A stretch of DNA of 64,000 nt from Vibrio agarivorans. Lineage in GTDB: Bacteria; Pseudomonadota; Gammaproteobacteria; Enterobacterales; Vibrionaceae. How positions within the stretch are numbered: the first letter of the stretch is position 1; every line of letters begins with the position of its first letter. This document shows positions 36,344 through 44,786 of this stretch, in pieces. The position numbers and the translations under genes were made by a program. The notes below the pieces were generated by a model. The model had not been told where the DNA came from and searched no databases. It was given only the letters and a program-made list of their open reading frames with translations. Where the stretch lies: contig NZ_JAUFQF010000004.1 of NCBI RefSeq assembly GCF_030409635.1, forward strand, positions 1,956,241 through 2,020,240, read 5' to 3'.

Positions 36344-37249
36344 ATGGCGATCGTTATGACAATTCTAATGCTTCTTCAAATCGGCCTTTCTATTGGTGGG
36401 GCTATATTTATTTTTATGCTGGTGAAAGCGTGGCGCGAAAAGCGTACCAGCGAGAAAAGCACTAATGTAATGGCGATAGGTGCCATTGGTGGATTTGCCA
36501 ATTTTTGTGACACGTTGGGTGTAGGTAGCTTTGCTATTAAAACAGCGGGTTATAAGCAATTTAATCTGGTGGATGACAAGGATCTACCCGGAACGCTTAA
36601 TGCTCAAGCGGCGTTGGCTACAGTGGCACAAGCACTAATCTTTCTTACCGCAGTCGAAGTTGACATGACCACAATGGTAAGCTTAATTGTCGCAGCGTGT
36701 CTTGGCGCAACGATTGGTGCAAGAATTGTATCGGGTTTAGATCGTCAGATGATTCGTTTGATCATGGGCTGTGCCCTAATGATCGTCGCGCTGTTAATGC
36801 TAGCGGGGCGTTTAGAGCTGTTTCCATTGGGCGGAACGGAGCTAGGTCTATCAGGAACTAAGCTTGCTATCGCAATTGTGGGTAACTTTATTTTTGGTGC
36901 ACTGATGACCGTTGGCATCGGGCTTTATGCTCCTTGTATGACGATGATCTATCTGCTTGGAATGAACCCTATCGCAGCATTCCCGATTATGATGTGTTCA
37001 TGTGCATTCTTGTGCTTCTTCTCTGCGGGTAACTTTATCCAGCGTAAAGCACTTAATACCAGAGCGGCGCTATCCGTTGCTATTACTGGCCCGATTGCCG
37101 TCCTTATCGCGGCATTTATAGTTAAGTCTCTAGACCTAGACACCCTCGCGTGGCTTGTGACTTTTGTAGTGCTTTATACCTCGATAACGATGTTCCGTTC
37201 ATGGTCAAACTCGAGAAACCAAAGTCATGCGCAAACTTTGATTGACTAA
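36344..37249 (+). CDS. TSUP-family (TauE/SafE) permease
   Basis: The 301-residue membrane protein has the TSUP/DUF81 repeat architecture: about eight helices, with GAIGGFANFCDTLGVGSFAIKT in the first half and GIGLYAPCMTMIYLLGMNPIAAFP in the second. Family members export sulfite, sulfoacetate and similar anions; the substrate here is unknown. An ATG four codons downstream (36356) is another possible start. It is followed by a terminator and then the RAYT locus. Confidence 0.85.
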   Translation: MAIVMTILMLLQIGLSIGGAIFIFMLVKAWREKRTSEKSTNVMAIGAIGGFANFCDTLGVGSFAIKTAGYKQFNLVDDKDLPGTLNAQAALATVAQALIFLTAVEVDMTTMVSLIVAACLGATIGARIVSGLDRQMIRLIMGCALMIVALLMLAGRLELFPLGGTELGLSGTKLAIAIVGNFIFGALMTVGIGLYAPCMTMIYLLGMNPIAAFPIMMCSCAFLCFFSAGNFIQRKALNTRAALSVAITGPIAVLIAAFIVKSLDLDTLAWLVTFVVLYTSITMFRSWSNSRNQSHAQTLID

Positions 37250-37599
37250 GGTGTTCTTGGAAGGACAGTCTACTTAAGCCTTTTGCTTAAACATTATAGA
37301 TAAGTAGAACGCGAATAGTGCTTGCTGGTTTACCACCATCAAGCACTTTTTCATTATGAGCGAATCAATACGTTGAGGTGCTCTTGTTCTTGTTCTTATA
37401 AGGACAGGCTAGTTAAAAGGGGAATTGTTGCTTAAAAGGACAGTCTAAAATGGCGGAGGGTGTCATCATTTCATTATTAACCGTGTTGCCTGTGGTGGAT
37501 TTTTAGTGATATTGCTCGATATTTTAAATCTATTGGTAGAGGCATCAGCTAGGATACTTATCTTGGTCAGTTACTTAACTATCATATGGATGTTTAGCA
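37250..37599 (+). repeat. RAYT upstream region with three palindromic words
   Basis: This 350-base gap holds the TSUP terminator and three copies, all in the same orientation, of CTTNNAAGGACAGTC-type words: GGACAGTC at 37263-37270, a variant GGACAGGC at 37402-37409 and GGACAGTC at 37438-37445. On the minus strand each reads GACTGTCCTTNNAAG (the variant GCCTGTCCTTATAAG). TTAAGC-CTTTT-GCTTAA follows the first copy. These are the inferred RAYT recognition words. Confidence 0.75.
37317..37351 (+). terminator. Terminator after the TSUP permease gene
   Basis: AGTGCTTG (37317-37324) pairs with CAAGCACT (37340-37347), and TGGT (37326-37329) with ACCA (37335-37338) above one mismatch, followed by TTTTT. 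Confidence 0.85.
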
Positions 37600-38565
37600 A
37601 TGACCACTGCACGCAAAAAACTCGTCGATACTAACATTACACCTTATTACCATTGCGTATCTAGGTGTGTCAGGCAGTCATTTTTGTGCGGTCACGATAA
37701 AACCTCCGGGAGAAGTTATGAGCATCGCAAACAGTGGGTTGAAAACAGAATTAATCTGCTAACAAAAGTCTACTGCATTGATGTCTGTGCTTATGCGGTT
37801 ATGAGTAACCATTACCACTTAGTTGTGTTTATCGATAAAGCCGGGGCTGAGGAGTTGACGCCATATGAAGTAGTCAATAGATGGGCCATAGGCCACAAAA
37901 TACCGGATATGGTGAAGCGCTGGCAAATGGGCACAGTTGAAAAACCAGCAGAGCTCAAAACTTGTAACAGGTTAATTGAAAGCTGGCGCATAAGATTATG
38001 CGATTTAGGTTGGTTCATGAAGGAGCTCAACTACGATATTGCTAGAAAGGCGAATGAAGAGGATGACTGTAAAGGTCACTTTTGGGAAAGTCGGTATAAA
38101 AGTCAAGCATTGTTAGATGAGTCAGCTTTGATTGCAGCAATGGCGTATGTTGATCTCAACCCTGTACGAGCTGGTGTAAGTAAAAATGCCTTAGCTTCGG
38201 ATTTTACATCCATAAAACGACGGGTGATTGCGCTTGAAAATAATCAAGATACCGCACCCAATTTGGCTGTATTTGTCGGTAGAAATCAGCAGAAAGTCAG
38301 AAAAGGAATTCCTTTTACACTTGCAGAATATGTTGACCTTCTTTGTTGGAGTTCGACGCAAAACCGGCAAGGAAAGGCATCAATTCAAAAGGATATACCC
38401 AGGCTTTTAGGCGGTTTGAATTTGGAACAATCAAATTGGTTAGCTGCGGTGACATTAATTGAAAGGAAGCGGGCGAAGTTTGTTGGATTAAGAAGTAGCC
38501 TGGATAAGCAGCGTGGCAAGATGAGCATTAGCCGAGTGAATGGTGTGAAGCTTGACGTGTTGTAG
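37600..38565 (+). CDS. REP-associated tyrosine transposase (RAYT)
   Basis: The 321-residue protein is a Y1/HUH-type single-strand transposase related to IS200/IS605 TnpA. It has the HUH metal motif in MSNHYHLVV (His71 and His73), a likely nucleophile Tyr145 in KELNYDIAR, and the RAYT hallmark GHFWESRYKSQALL (residues 159-172) followed by YVDLNPVRAGV. It has no insertion-sequence ends or passenger gene; instead it is flanked by inverted copies of a GGACWGTCC word, as RAYTs are by their REP sequences. The extended C-terminus (about 120 residues) is typical of the longer RAYT group. It appears intact. Confidence 0.88.
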   Translation: MTTARKKLVDTNITPYYHCVSRCVRQSFLCGHDKTSGRSYEHRKQWVENRINLLTKVYCIDVCAYAVMSNHYHLVVFIDKAGAEELTPYEVVNRWAIGHKIPDMVKRWQMGTVEKPAELKTCNRLIESWRIRLCDLGWFMKELNYDIARKANEEDDCKGHFWESRYKSQALLDESALIAAMAYVDLNPVRAGVSKNALASDFTSIKRRVIALENNQDTAPNLAVFVGRNQQKVRKGIPFTLAEYVDLLCWSSTQNRQGKASIQKDIPRLLGGLNLEQSNWLAAVTLIERKRAKFVGLRSSLDKQRGKMSISRVNGVKLDVL

Positions 38566-38599
38566 AGGTTTAACGTTCATGGATATTTAGTAAACTAAG

Positions 38600-38802
38600 T
38601 AGTTAATTTGGGACTGTCCTTACAAGCTATCACTCAAAGGTTTGATATTAATTAGAGTGCAACCGCTCTACATATGCACAAAGGTAATGGCAGGAACTTG
38701 GTGAAGTAAAGTATTTTACTTTGGATAGACTGTCCTCTCAAAGGCTAGGTTATGTTCTTTGAACCTGGGTGACTTATCGGGACTGTCCTTTCAAGAGCCC
38801 GA
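38600..38802 (+). repeat. RAYT downstream region with three palindromic words
   Basis: GACTGTCC occurs at 38612-38619, 38728-38735 and 38781-38788, in the opposite orientation to the upstream copies. The first and third continue as GACTGTCCTTNNAAG. The third lies inside an inverted repeat, ATCGGG (38777-38782) with CCCGAT (38798-38803), and the second between CTTTG and CAAAG. No gene is present in this 237-base gap. Confidence 0.75.
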
Positions 38803-38973
38803 TCAAGCCCCCTCAACCTTAGACAGTAAATCACCACGCACAATATCAATCGCCTTTAAAGCAATTTCAGGTGATATCTCATTGGTTTCTAATAGATAAA
38901 TCAGATCCACCGCCAGTTTAACCTCGGCGGGTGCTTGCTCTAAACCACTTGATTGTGTGTTTTCATTGCTCAT
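38803..38973 (-). CDS. ybaM: YbaM family (DUF2496) small protein
   Basis: A 56-codon frame encodes APAEVKLAVDLIYLLETNEI followed by SPEIALKAIDIVRGDLLSKV, the DUF2496 pattern of E. coli YbaM. In E. coli ybaM also follows priC; here its start overlaps the end of priC by 11 bases, supporting a real gene. Function unknown. It is too short for a length-filtered ORF list. Confidence 0.85.
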   Translation of the reverse strand: MSNENTQSSGLEQAPAEVKLAVDLIYLLETNEISPEIALKAIDIVRGDLLSKVEGA

Positions 38974-39493
38974 TTATATGACTCTCTCTGTCGGTTATTT
39001 GGTTTTCAATTTTGATTCTTGCTGCGCGGCAGCGTTCTAGACGTTGCTGGGTGGCTTCGATGACTTGTTGGGACTGTCCTTGTAAGGTGGCGGTTTGGAG
39101 CATTTTCTGTAGGCGAGTTTCCCACTCTTGGTGTTGTATCAAGTCTTGGTGAAGGACATGTATTGGCTTACGGAAGTGACTTGAATGCTTTGGTTCTTGT
39201 GAACGGATAGTCGACGTCGACAACTCGCGTTGAATCGCACTGATTTGGCTGATGAGCTTCTCACTCAAATATTCAGCCCGTTCGTGAGTGAGTGTCCCTT
39301 GCTCTTGCTCACGTTTAATTGAATCTACAATATGCTGAGATTCCACCACACATGGCTGTAACAGACGCGAGCGAGTTTGAAAGAGCTGCTCGTCGAAGAG
39401 GGCAAGGTGGTGCTCTCCTCGTTGTTTATCAAGTTCAGAAGCTTGAACAGATAGTGCTGTAAGCATTTTATCTATTTTTGATAGCTCTACCAT
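38963..39493 (-). CDS. priC: Primosomal replication protein PriC
   Basis: PriC helps reload the DnaB helicase on stalled forks lacking PriA sites. The 176-residue, almost entirely helical protein has an N-terminal KMLTALSVQASELD, the central KPIHVLHQDLIQHQEWETRL and a basic QQRLERCRAARIKIE tail, matching the divergent PriC family. The ybaM partner strengthens the call. A GACTGTCC word (39072-39079) is in frame and encodes LQGQSQQ. Confidence 0.85.
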   Translation of the reverse strand: MVELSKIDKMLTALSVQASELDKQRGEHHLALFDEQLFQTRSRLLQPCVVESQHIVDSIKREQEQGTLTHERAEYLSEKLISQISAIQRELSTSTIRSQEPKHSSHFRKPIHVLHQDLIQHQEWETRLQKMLQTATLQGQSQQVIEATQQRLERCRAARIKIENQITDRESHINEQ

Positions 39494-39508
39494 TGCAGCG
39501 TCTCTTTA

Positions 39509-40279
39509 CTAAAACCAAGCGTCAAAGGCTAGTTTAACCGACAAAACGATAACCACAGTAACAAAAACAGGACGAATAAAACCTGCACCAAAGCGAATGG
39601 CGGAATGCGCGCCAACATAAGCGCCAAGCATTAAGCAGACTCCCATGGTTAAACCGAGCAGCCAGTTGATGTGACCAAGGATGGCAAACGTCACTAGTGA
39701 CGTAAAGTTACTAGTAAAGTTCATCGCTTTAGCAAGGCCAGACGCCAGCAATATATTGAGTCGATACAAAGCCATTGAACTGACTGTCCAAAACGCCCCC
39801 GTACCAGGGCCTGCAACGCCATCATAGAAACCTAGAGTAAAACCTTGCAGATATTGTTTCTTATTCACCTTTGAGCACTTGGCTGGCAGTGTGTTCTTAT
39901 TCGCGTGCTTTGATTTCGGCCACAGGGTATAAACAGCCGTCATTAATATGATGAGCGGCAGTGCTTTTTCTAGCCACTCGGTACTGATGGCATCAACAAC
40001 CAGTGTTCCCGTAATCGCGCCAATGAGCGTAGCAATAAAAGCGGGTATCCAGAAGCTAGGTTCGAACAAACGCTTCTTATAATAAGTAAAAGCAGCAGTA
40101 GAAGACGCAAAACTGGCTGCAAGCTTGTTTGTACCTAAAGCAATATGCGGAGGCAACCCAAGAGAGAGAAGGGCAGGGACAGTTAGCATACCGCCACCGC
40201 CAGCAACGGCATCAATAAAACCAGCAACAAATGCGACTAAAGCAAGCACGACCAGCATGCTTGGTTCGAGAAATTCCAT
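39509..40279 (-). CDS. yfcA: TSUP-family permease, YfcA type
   Basis: The 256-residue inner-membrane protein has the YfcA pattern: FVAGFIDAVAGGGGMLTVPALL in helix 1, LGTNKLAASFASS, and GFYDGVAGPGTGAFW in the second half. Substrate unknown. It is in the leftward dinG-yfcA-priC-ybaM cluster, 10 bases after dinG. It is a different TSUP subfamily from the gene at 36344. Confidence 0.88.
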   Translation of the reverse strand: MEFLEPSMLVVLALVAFVAGFIDAVAGGGGMLTVPALLSLGLPPHIALGTNKLAASFASSTAAFTYYKKRLFEPSFWIPAFIATLIGAITGTLVVDAISTEWLEKALPLIILMTAVYTLWPKSKHANKNTLPAKCSKVNKKQYLQGFTLGFYDGVAGPGTGAFWTVSSMALYRLNILLASGLAKAMNFTSNFTSLVTFAILGHINWLLGLTMGVCLMLGAYVGAHSAIRFGAGFIRPVFVTVVIVLSVKLAFDAWF

Positions 40280-40289
40280 AGATTAATTC

Positions 40290-42365
40290 TTATTTATGTA
40301 TAGTGCGTTTAAACGGAGGCAACGAGTCAAGGAGAGCTTTTCCGTAACGCTTTGAAACGACGCGTCGATCAAGCAGGTAGACTTTACCAGAGTCTTTCTC
40401 TTTACGCAGTAATCGTCCAACTGATTGGATGAGCTTTTTGCTCGCCTCAGGCACCGCGATTTGCATAAATGGATTGCCGCCACATCGCTCAATATATTCA
40501 GAATGCGCTTGCTCTACTGGAGACGTCGGCACACCAAACGGTATCTTGGTAATGATGAGATTGGTTAACTCATCACCCGGTAGGTCAAGACCTTCTGAAA
40601 AGCTGCCTGTTCCAAAAAGAACACTTGTTTTACCACACTGCACTAGTGTTTTATGTTTTTTTAGAATTTCTGCACGCGAAGAATCCCCTTGGACTTGTAG
40701 CGCCCAGCCTTTTTTTGTAAACAATGTGGCGAGTTTTTCCGCTACTTGGTTCATTTGCCAGTAAGATGAGAATAAAACTAAGTTGGCCTGCTTGTCCTCA
40801 ATTAACTTAGGCAGAATCTCTATAAGATATTCAGTAAACTGAGGAGCTTGTGGCTCGTGCTTCATCACAGGCACGATCAGTTCTGCTTGATTTGGGTAAT
40901 CAAATGGTGAAGCCAGGGCAAGAAACTTAACCCCATCTTCCGCACGCTCGCTGATCCCCGCTTGGCGGCAAAAATAGCTGAACTGATTTAATGCTCGTAG
41001 TGTAGCTGACGTTACAACGGCACCAATGCAGCGACTCCATATTTGTTGATCCAGTTGCCAGCCAACCTCGAGCGGAGACACGGAAACGACAAAATCCCCC
41101 TCACGCTCTTTACTCACTTCTAGCCAACGAGCCAGTGGAGCGCCTTTTTCTCTTTTAGGCTCAGCCATCAGGTTCCAAACTTGGGCCAAGTTGTCACAAC
41201 GTTGGATATAGAAGCCTAGCTCTGCAAGGGCAGGCTCGGCAAGGCGAGAAGAAAGCTCCCCCTCTTTAACACGCTCAGAAATAAGGTCAGCAATTTTAGC
41301 TGTACATTGTGCAAGCTTTTGTGTGCTGGTTTTTAATCCTTTTGCTTCTTCAAACAACCACTCCGGCAAGTCGCCATCTTCAAAGCGGTAGATTCCCTCA
41401 TCAAAGTGTTCAGGGTTAAACTGGTTAGTCATTTGGGTGAGCGTCGGAACAATCACCTGAATCGCTTCTTGTAGATCATTTTGGAAACGACTTGCACGCT
41501 TCACATCGGCCAGGCTAGCGTGTTTTGAGATAACTTGATTAAGACGCTCAAGCCAAGTTGCAGCTCCTTTTAAGCTCGCCGCTGCAGAAGAGTGTTCACG
41601 TGCGACATGCGGTAAATGATGTGCTTCATCAAAAACATAAATAGTGTTTTCAGGCTCAGGAAGAATGACACCGCCGCCTAGATCTGCATCTGCCATAACT
41701 AAGCTGTGGTTGGCAATTATTACATCGGCGCGATCAAGATCCGATCTTGCTTTTGAAAACGGGCAGCCACGATGTGCTGGCAAACTGTTATTACAAGAGT
41801 GTTTATCACTAACAATGAGCTGCCAAATATCGTCTTTAATTGGCTTTGGCCAGCTATCTCTATCTCCGTCCCATTTGCCATCTGATAGGGCTTTATAAAG
41901 ACGTTCTAGCAACTCAATATCTTTCGCTTTGGGTTTGCTGTCGAACATTGCCACTTGGCCACCGTCTTCACCACTCGCGGCAGCGAGTTTCTCCGCACAG
42001 CAATACCTTTGACGACCTTTTGCCAGTCGAAACTCGAAATCAAGATCGGTGATTCGTCGATATAGCGGCAAGTCTTTATCAATCAACTGCTCTTGCAGGG
42101 CAACGGTTGCGGTAGAAATGACCACCTTGCGGTTGTTTAACACGGCCACTGGAATTGACGCCATCAAATACGAAAGAGACTTACCGATTCCAGTGCCAGC
42201 TTCAGCCACAATCATACGAGTAGATTTGTGGTATTCGCCACAAAGTGATTTAGCAATCTCAGCAACCAAGTAGTTTTGCGAGCGTCTAGGAACAAAATTA
42301 TCGAGCTGAGCCTGTAGATTTTGATAACTGGTACGAATGGATTTTTGAATGTTTGGAGTCAGCAT
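40290..42365 (-). CDS. dinG: ATP-dependent DNA helicase DinG
   Basis: DinG is an iron-sulfur 5'-3' helicase related to XPD that resolves R-loops and damaged forks. The 691-residue protein has Walker A EAGTGIGKSLSY, the cysteine set for the 4Fe-4S cluster (CC in RYCCAEKL, then HSCNNSLPAHRGCPF), the DEAH box VFDEAHHLPH and the C-terminal SVGRLLRKEKDSG helicase motif VI. It reads leftward from the porin regulatory region. No clear LexA box was seen in front of it. Confidence 0.93.
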   Translation of the reverse strand: MLTPNIQKSIRTSYQNLQAQLDNFVPRRSQNYLVAEIAKSLCGEYHKSTRMIVAEAGTGIGKSLSYLMASIPVAVLNNRKVVISTATVALQEQLIDKDLPLYRRITDLDFEFRLAKGRQRYCCAEKLAAASGEDGGQVAMFDSKPKAKDIELLERLYKALSDGKWDGDRDSWPKPIKDDIWQLIVSDKHSCNNSLPAHRGCPFSKARSDLDRADVIIANHSLVMADADLGGGVILPEPENTIYVFDEAHHLPHVAREHSSAAASLKGAATWLERLNQVISKHASLADVKRASRFQNDLQEAIQVIVPTLTQMTNQFNPEHFDEGIYRFEDGDLPEWLFEEAKGLKTSTQKLAQCTAKIADLISERVKEGELSSRLAEPALAELGFYIQRCDNLAQVWNLMAEPKREKGAPLARWLEVSKEREGDFVVSVSPLEVGWQLDQQIWSRCIGAVVTSATLRALNQFSYFCRQAGISERAEDGVKFLALASPFDYPNQAELIVPVMKHEPQAPQFTEYLIEILPKLIEDKQANLVLFSSYWQMNQVAEKLATLFTKKGWALQVQGDSSRAEILKKHKTLVQCGKTSVLFGTGSFSEGLDLPGDELTNLIITKIPFGVPTSPVEQAHSEYIERCGGNPFMQIAVPEASKKLIQSVGRLLRKEKDSGKVYLLDRRVVSKRYGKALLDSLPPFKRTIHK

Positions 42366-42883
42366 ATTTTGCCCTATTTGATCAACCCGCCGAGTCTAGC
42401 ACATCTCTCTGCAGATTCGATAATGAACAAAATGGATGACTTTTTACTAAATAAGTGACCAGTGTCACAAAAATAGAGTGAACCTTTCACTGAGAAACAT
42501 TTGGGATGCGTGTTGAGTTATTAAATGTTGCAGGAATATTAACTTTCAGTTTTATGTATTATAAAAATGCGCAATGTTAGTTGCTTGTTAGGGTTTTAAG
42601 CTAAAAATTATATAAATTACAGGATTAGCATTTACTAAATTAAATCTGCTAGTTTTCTCGTAAAATCAAGCGTCACGCCTTTAAGTTACTGTTTTTATTT
42701 GAATTTTAGTTTTTATTATGTTGCCTTTTATATGATTTGACATGCGAGATATTCTTTTGCAATCTAAATCCCGTCATTTACTCGGTGACGACATCGGACC
42801 AATAGAGTTTGAGTTGTCATCAAAAAAACTAAAAAGGGAACCTGGATTCGGTATCCCTAATCTAAGAAAAGGCAGTGGAAATT
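42366..42883 (+). promoter_or_regulatory. Porin upstream region
   Basis: This 518-base gap between dinG (leftward) and the porin is AT-rich. It contains a near-consensus CRP site at 42454-42469 (listed separately) and, close to the gene, AGGGA-A-CC facing GG-TA-TCCCT at about 42836-42862, a hairpin that may shape the mRNA leader. A 70-codon frame ending inside the porin gene is spurious. Confidence 0.5.
42454..42469. promoter_or_regulatory. CRP binding site upstream of the porin gene
   Basis: AGTGA-CCAGTG-TCACA matches the TGTGA-N6-TCACA consensus at 9 of 10 positions. It is 415 bases before the porin ATG and 89 bases before the dinG start, so the porin or an upstream transcript is the likelier target. 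Confidence 0.65.
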
Positions 42884-43924
42884 ATGAAAAAGACGCTATT
42901 AGCTCTAGTGGTTGCAGCGGCAGCTACTTCTGTGAATGCAGCAGAGATTTATAAGTCAGAAGATGGATCTGTTAACTTTTATGGTCAACTTCGTACAGAA
43001 TTGAAATTTTCTGAGGATTCGGATGGCGACTGGAATGAAGACCTAAGCTCAGGTTCTTCGCGTATGGGTATTGACGGAAGTTACGCACTTACTGATTCTC
43101 TTGATGTATTAGGTTTGGTTGAAGTCGGTGTTCGAGACAACACTGATGTAAACGTTCGTCAGCACATATTTGGCTTTTCTGGTGATTTCGGTACTATCAA
43201 GTTGGGTAAACAATGGACAACATCTGATGATGTTTATGGTGCTGATTACTCATATTTCTACGGCGGTTCAGCATTACGTTATTCAACACTTAACGGTGCT
43301 TTACATGATTCTCAGATAAAATATGCTTACGATGCAGAGCAGTTTTGGCTAAAAGCCGGCTGGGGTCTCAACGAAGGTGAGTCGAACCAAGATCTTTATG
43401 AATTATTCGTAGGTACGTCTTTCGATGCTCTAGACTTGCACGCAGGTGTTGGTTTGAATAAAGATTACGCATTTGGTGAAGACGATGATGCTGGAGTCGA
43501 CGGAGCAGAAGTTGAGAACCTATTCTTCGAACTGACTGCAGAGTACAACATTGGCGATCACCTAATTGGTTTCACATATTACAATGCTGAACTTTCAAAC
43601 GGTAATGGTTCAGAGAAAATCAAAGAAAATGGTTACTCACTCGCTGGCATCTATCAAGCAACAGCAAAAACAGCGTTGTATGCTGGTTATGAATTCACAG
43701 ATCAAGAGTCTTCAGGCTTTGCAATGAATTACGATGAAGATGGTACTGTGATCTATGTGGGTGTAGAGCACAAGTTTAATAGTTGGTCTCGTGTATATGC
43801 TGAATACGGCTACGGTGACGGTACAACGTTAGGTTACTCGAACAAAGGATCTGACCAAGAAGTTGAAGCACAAGTTGCTGATAGTGAGAGTAACTTCGGT
43901 ATCGGTGCACGTTTTTACTGGTAA
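42884..43924 (+). CDS. Outer-membrane porin
   Basis: The 346-residue protein (start ATG 42884 behind GTGGAAATT) has a signal peptide, KKTLLALVVAAAATSVNAAE, then a trimeric-porin barrel with alternating strands (SVNFYGQLRTELKF, FGTIKLGKQWT), and acidic loops. It allows passive diffusion of small solutes. It belongs to the OmpU/OmpL-like gram-negative porins. Unusually the last residue is Trp (GIGARFYW) rather than the common Phe of the barrel-assembly signal. Low-complexity acidic loops fit a marine halophile. Confidence 0.88.
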   Translation: MKKTLLALVVAAAATSVNAAEIYKSEDGSVNFYGQLRTELKFSEDSDGDWNEDLSSGSSRMGIDGSYALTDSLDVLGLVEVGVRDNTDVNVRQHIFGFSGDFGTIKLGKQWTTSDDVYGADYSYFYGGSALRYSTLNGALHDSQIKYAYDAEQFWLKAGWGLNEGESNQDLYELFVGTSFDALDLHAGVGLNKDYAFGEDDDAGVDGAEVENLFFELTAEYNIGDHLIGFTYYNAELSNGNGSEKIKENGYSLAGIYQATAKTALYAGYEFTDQESSGFAMNYDEDGTVIYVGVEHKFNSWSRVYAEYGYGDGTTLGYSNKGSDQEVEAQVADSESNFGIGARFYW

Positions 43925-43946
43925 TCAATCTGTTTGACTACTTCCC

Positions 43947-43971
43947 AAAGCCCAGCGTAAGCTGGGCTTTT
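43947..43971 (+). terminator. Terminator after porin gene
   Basis: AAAGCCCAGC (43947-43956), GTAA loop, GCTGGGCTTT (43961-43970), then TCTGTTCTT. The stem is perfect; the T-run is short. Confidence 0.85.
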
Positions 43972-43990
43972 CTGTTCTTGAGGGATTATA

Positions 43991-44680
43991 ATGAAAATAC
44001 AAGCAGTTACATTTGCTACCACACTTTTAGTGAGTGCTTCCTCACTGGCCGCTTCTCTATCAGTGAAAGATACTGTTGACCTACTAGTCGTCAATATGGA
44101 AAAGCCCGCCCTTTCTGGCCAACTTTTTAAATCCTCCAAAAGTGTCAAGCTGGCTGAAGGGAAAAACCAAGTCGTTTTCCAATATGAACCGGTTATTGAA
44201 ACTAATAGTGAGCGCAAGAAAGTCTATGGCCAAACCCAGGTCGTCACCTTTACTGTCTCTGAAGATCAAGATGTGCAATTCGAAATGCCAAGCTACCGCT
44301 CAGTGCGCTCAGCAGAAAAAGGCTTAAAAGAGTTAGACTTCAAGATTATTGACCAAAACGGCAAAGAAGTTGAAAAGACGCTAGACGTATTAAAATCAGA
44401 TGGCATTCAGCTAGGGCGGAACCATATAGAAGAGGTTAGAGAGTACAACATCAACGGCGGCCCAGCTGCAGTCGCCATTTCCTACGTTGCTGTCGACAAC
44501 ACAGCAAAAGCCGCTGTCCCTACCGTTTTACCAGAGCCAGAAATTGCCCCAGAGCCTGCTATACCTGTTCAGCTGCCAGAGCTAGACTCAAAAGAACTCC
44601 AACAGCTAAAAACTTGGTACACAGAAGCCTCACAAGAAGATCGCAAAGCCTTCCGTAAGTGGCTGATCGACTTCGAGTAA
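43991..44680 (+). CDS. DUF2057 (YccT/CsgI-like) exported protein
   Basis: The 229-residue protein has a signal peptide (KIQAVTFATTLLVSASSLAA) and the DUF2057 core with LLVVNMEKPALSGQLFKSS, GKNQVVFQYE and PSYRSVRSAEKGLKEL. A Pro/Glu-rich linker follows (PTVLPEPEIAPEPAIPVQLP), then a short acidic-basic tail (TWYTEASQEDRKAFRKWL). The E. coli relative YccT (CsgI) affects curli assembly; no curli genes are here, so the role is open. It lies 66 bases after the porin, beyond its terminator. Confidence 0.85.
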   Translation: MKIQAVTFATTLLVSASSLAASLSVKDTVDLLVVNMEKPALSGQLFKSSKSVKLAEGKNQVVFQYEPVIETNSERKKVYGQTQVVTFTVSEDQDVQFEMPSYRSVRSAEKGLKELDFKIIDQNGKEVEKTLDVLKSDGIQLGRNHIEEVREYNINGGPAAVAISYVAVDNTAKAAVPTVLPEPEIAPEPAIPVQLPELDSKELQQLKTWYTEASQEDRKAFRKWLIDFE

Positions 44681-44700
44681 GTCGATATTTAGATTTTTTT

Positions 44701-44785
44701 AGAATACAGAATACAGAATACGAGACCGACTTTACCCTCTGTATTCTGAACTCTGTATTCTTCTCCAACTTTCAACCTAGCCCCA
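44701..44785. repeat. Dispersed heptamer-array element, copy 2
   Basis: Between convergent DUF2057 and bioA. Three tandem AGAATAC units (44701-44721) mirror GTATTCT at 44741-44747 and 44755-44761, giving a hairpin. Bases 44728-44764 are identical to 12103-12139. The right side continues TTCTCCAACTTTCAACC, the start of the CCAACCT array seen fully in copy 3. With no ordinary terminator here, the element may itself end both transcripts. Confidence 0.85.
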
Positions 44786-44786
44786 C

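Noticed and set aside
37600..38565. RAYT locus as a complete insertion sequence
   Set aside because: No terminal hairpins of IS200/IS605 type, no passenger gene and no target duplication; the inverted words suit a RAYT rather than a self-mobile IS.
42742..42954. 70-codon frame ahead of and into the porin gene
   Set aside because: Overlaps the porin signal peptide in another frame and has no ribosome binding site; it covers the mRNA leader.
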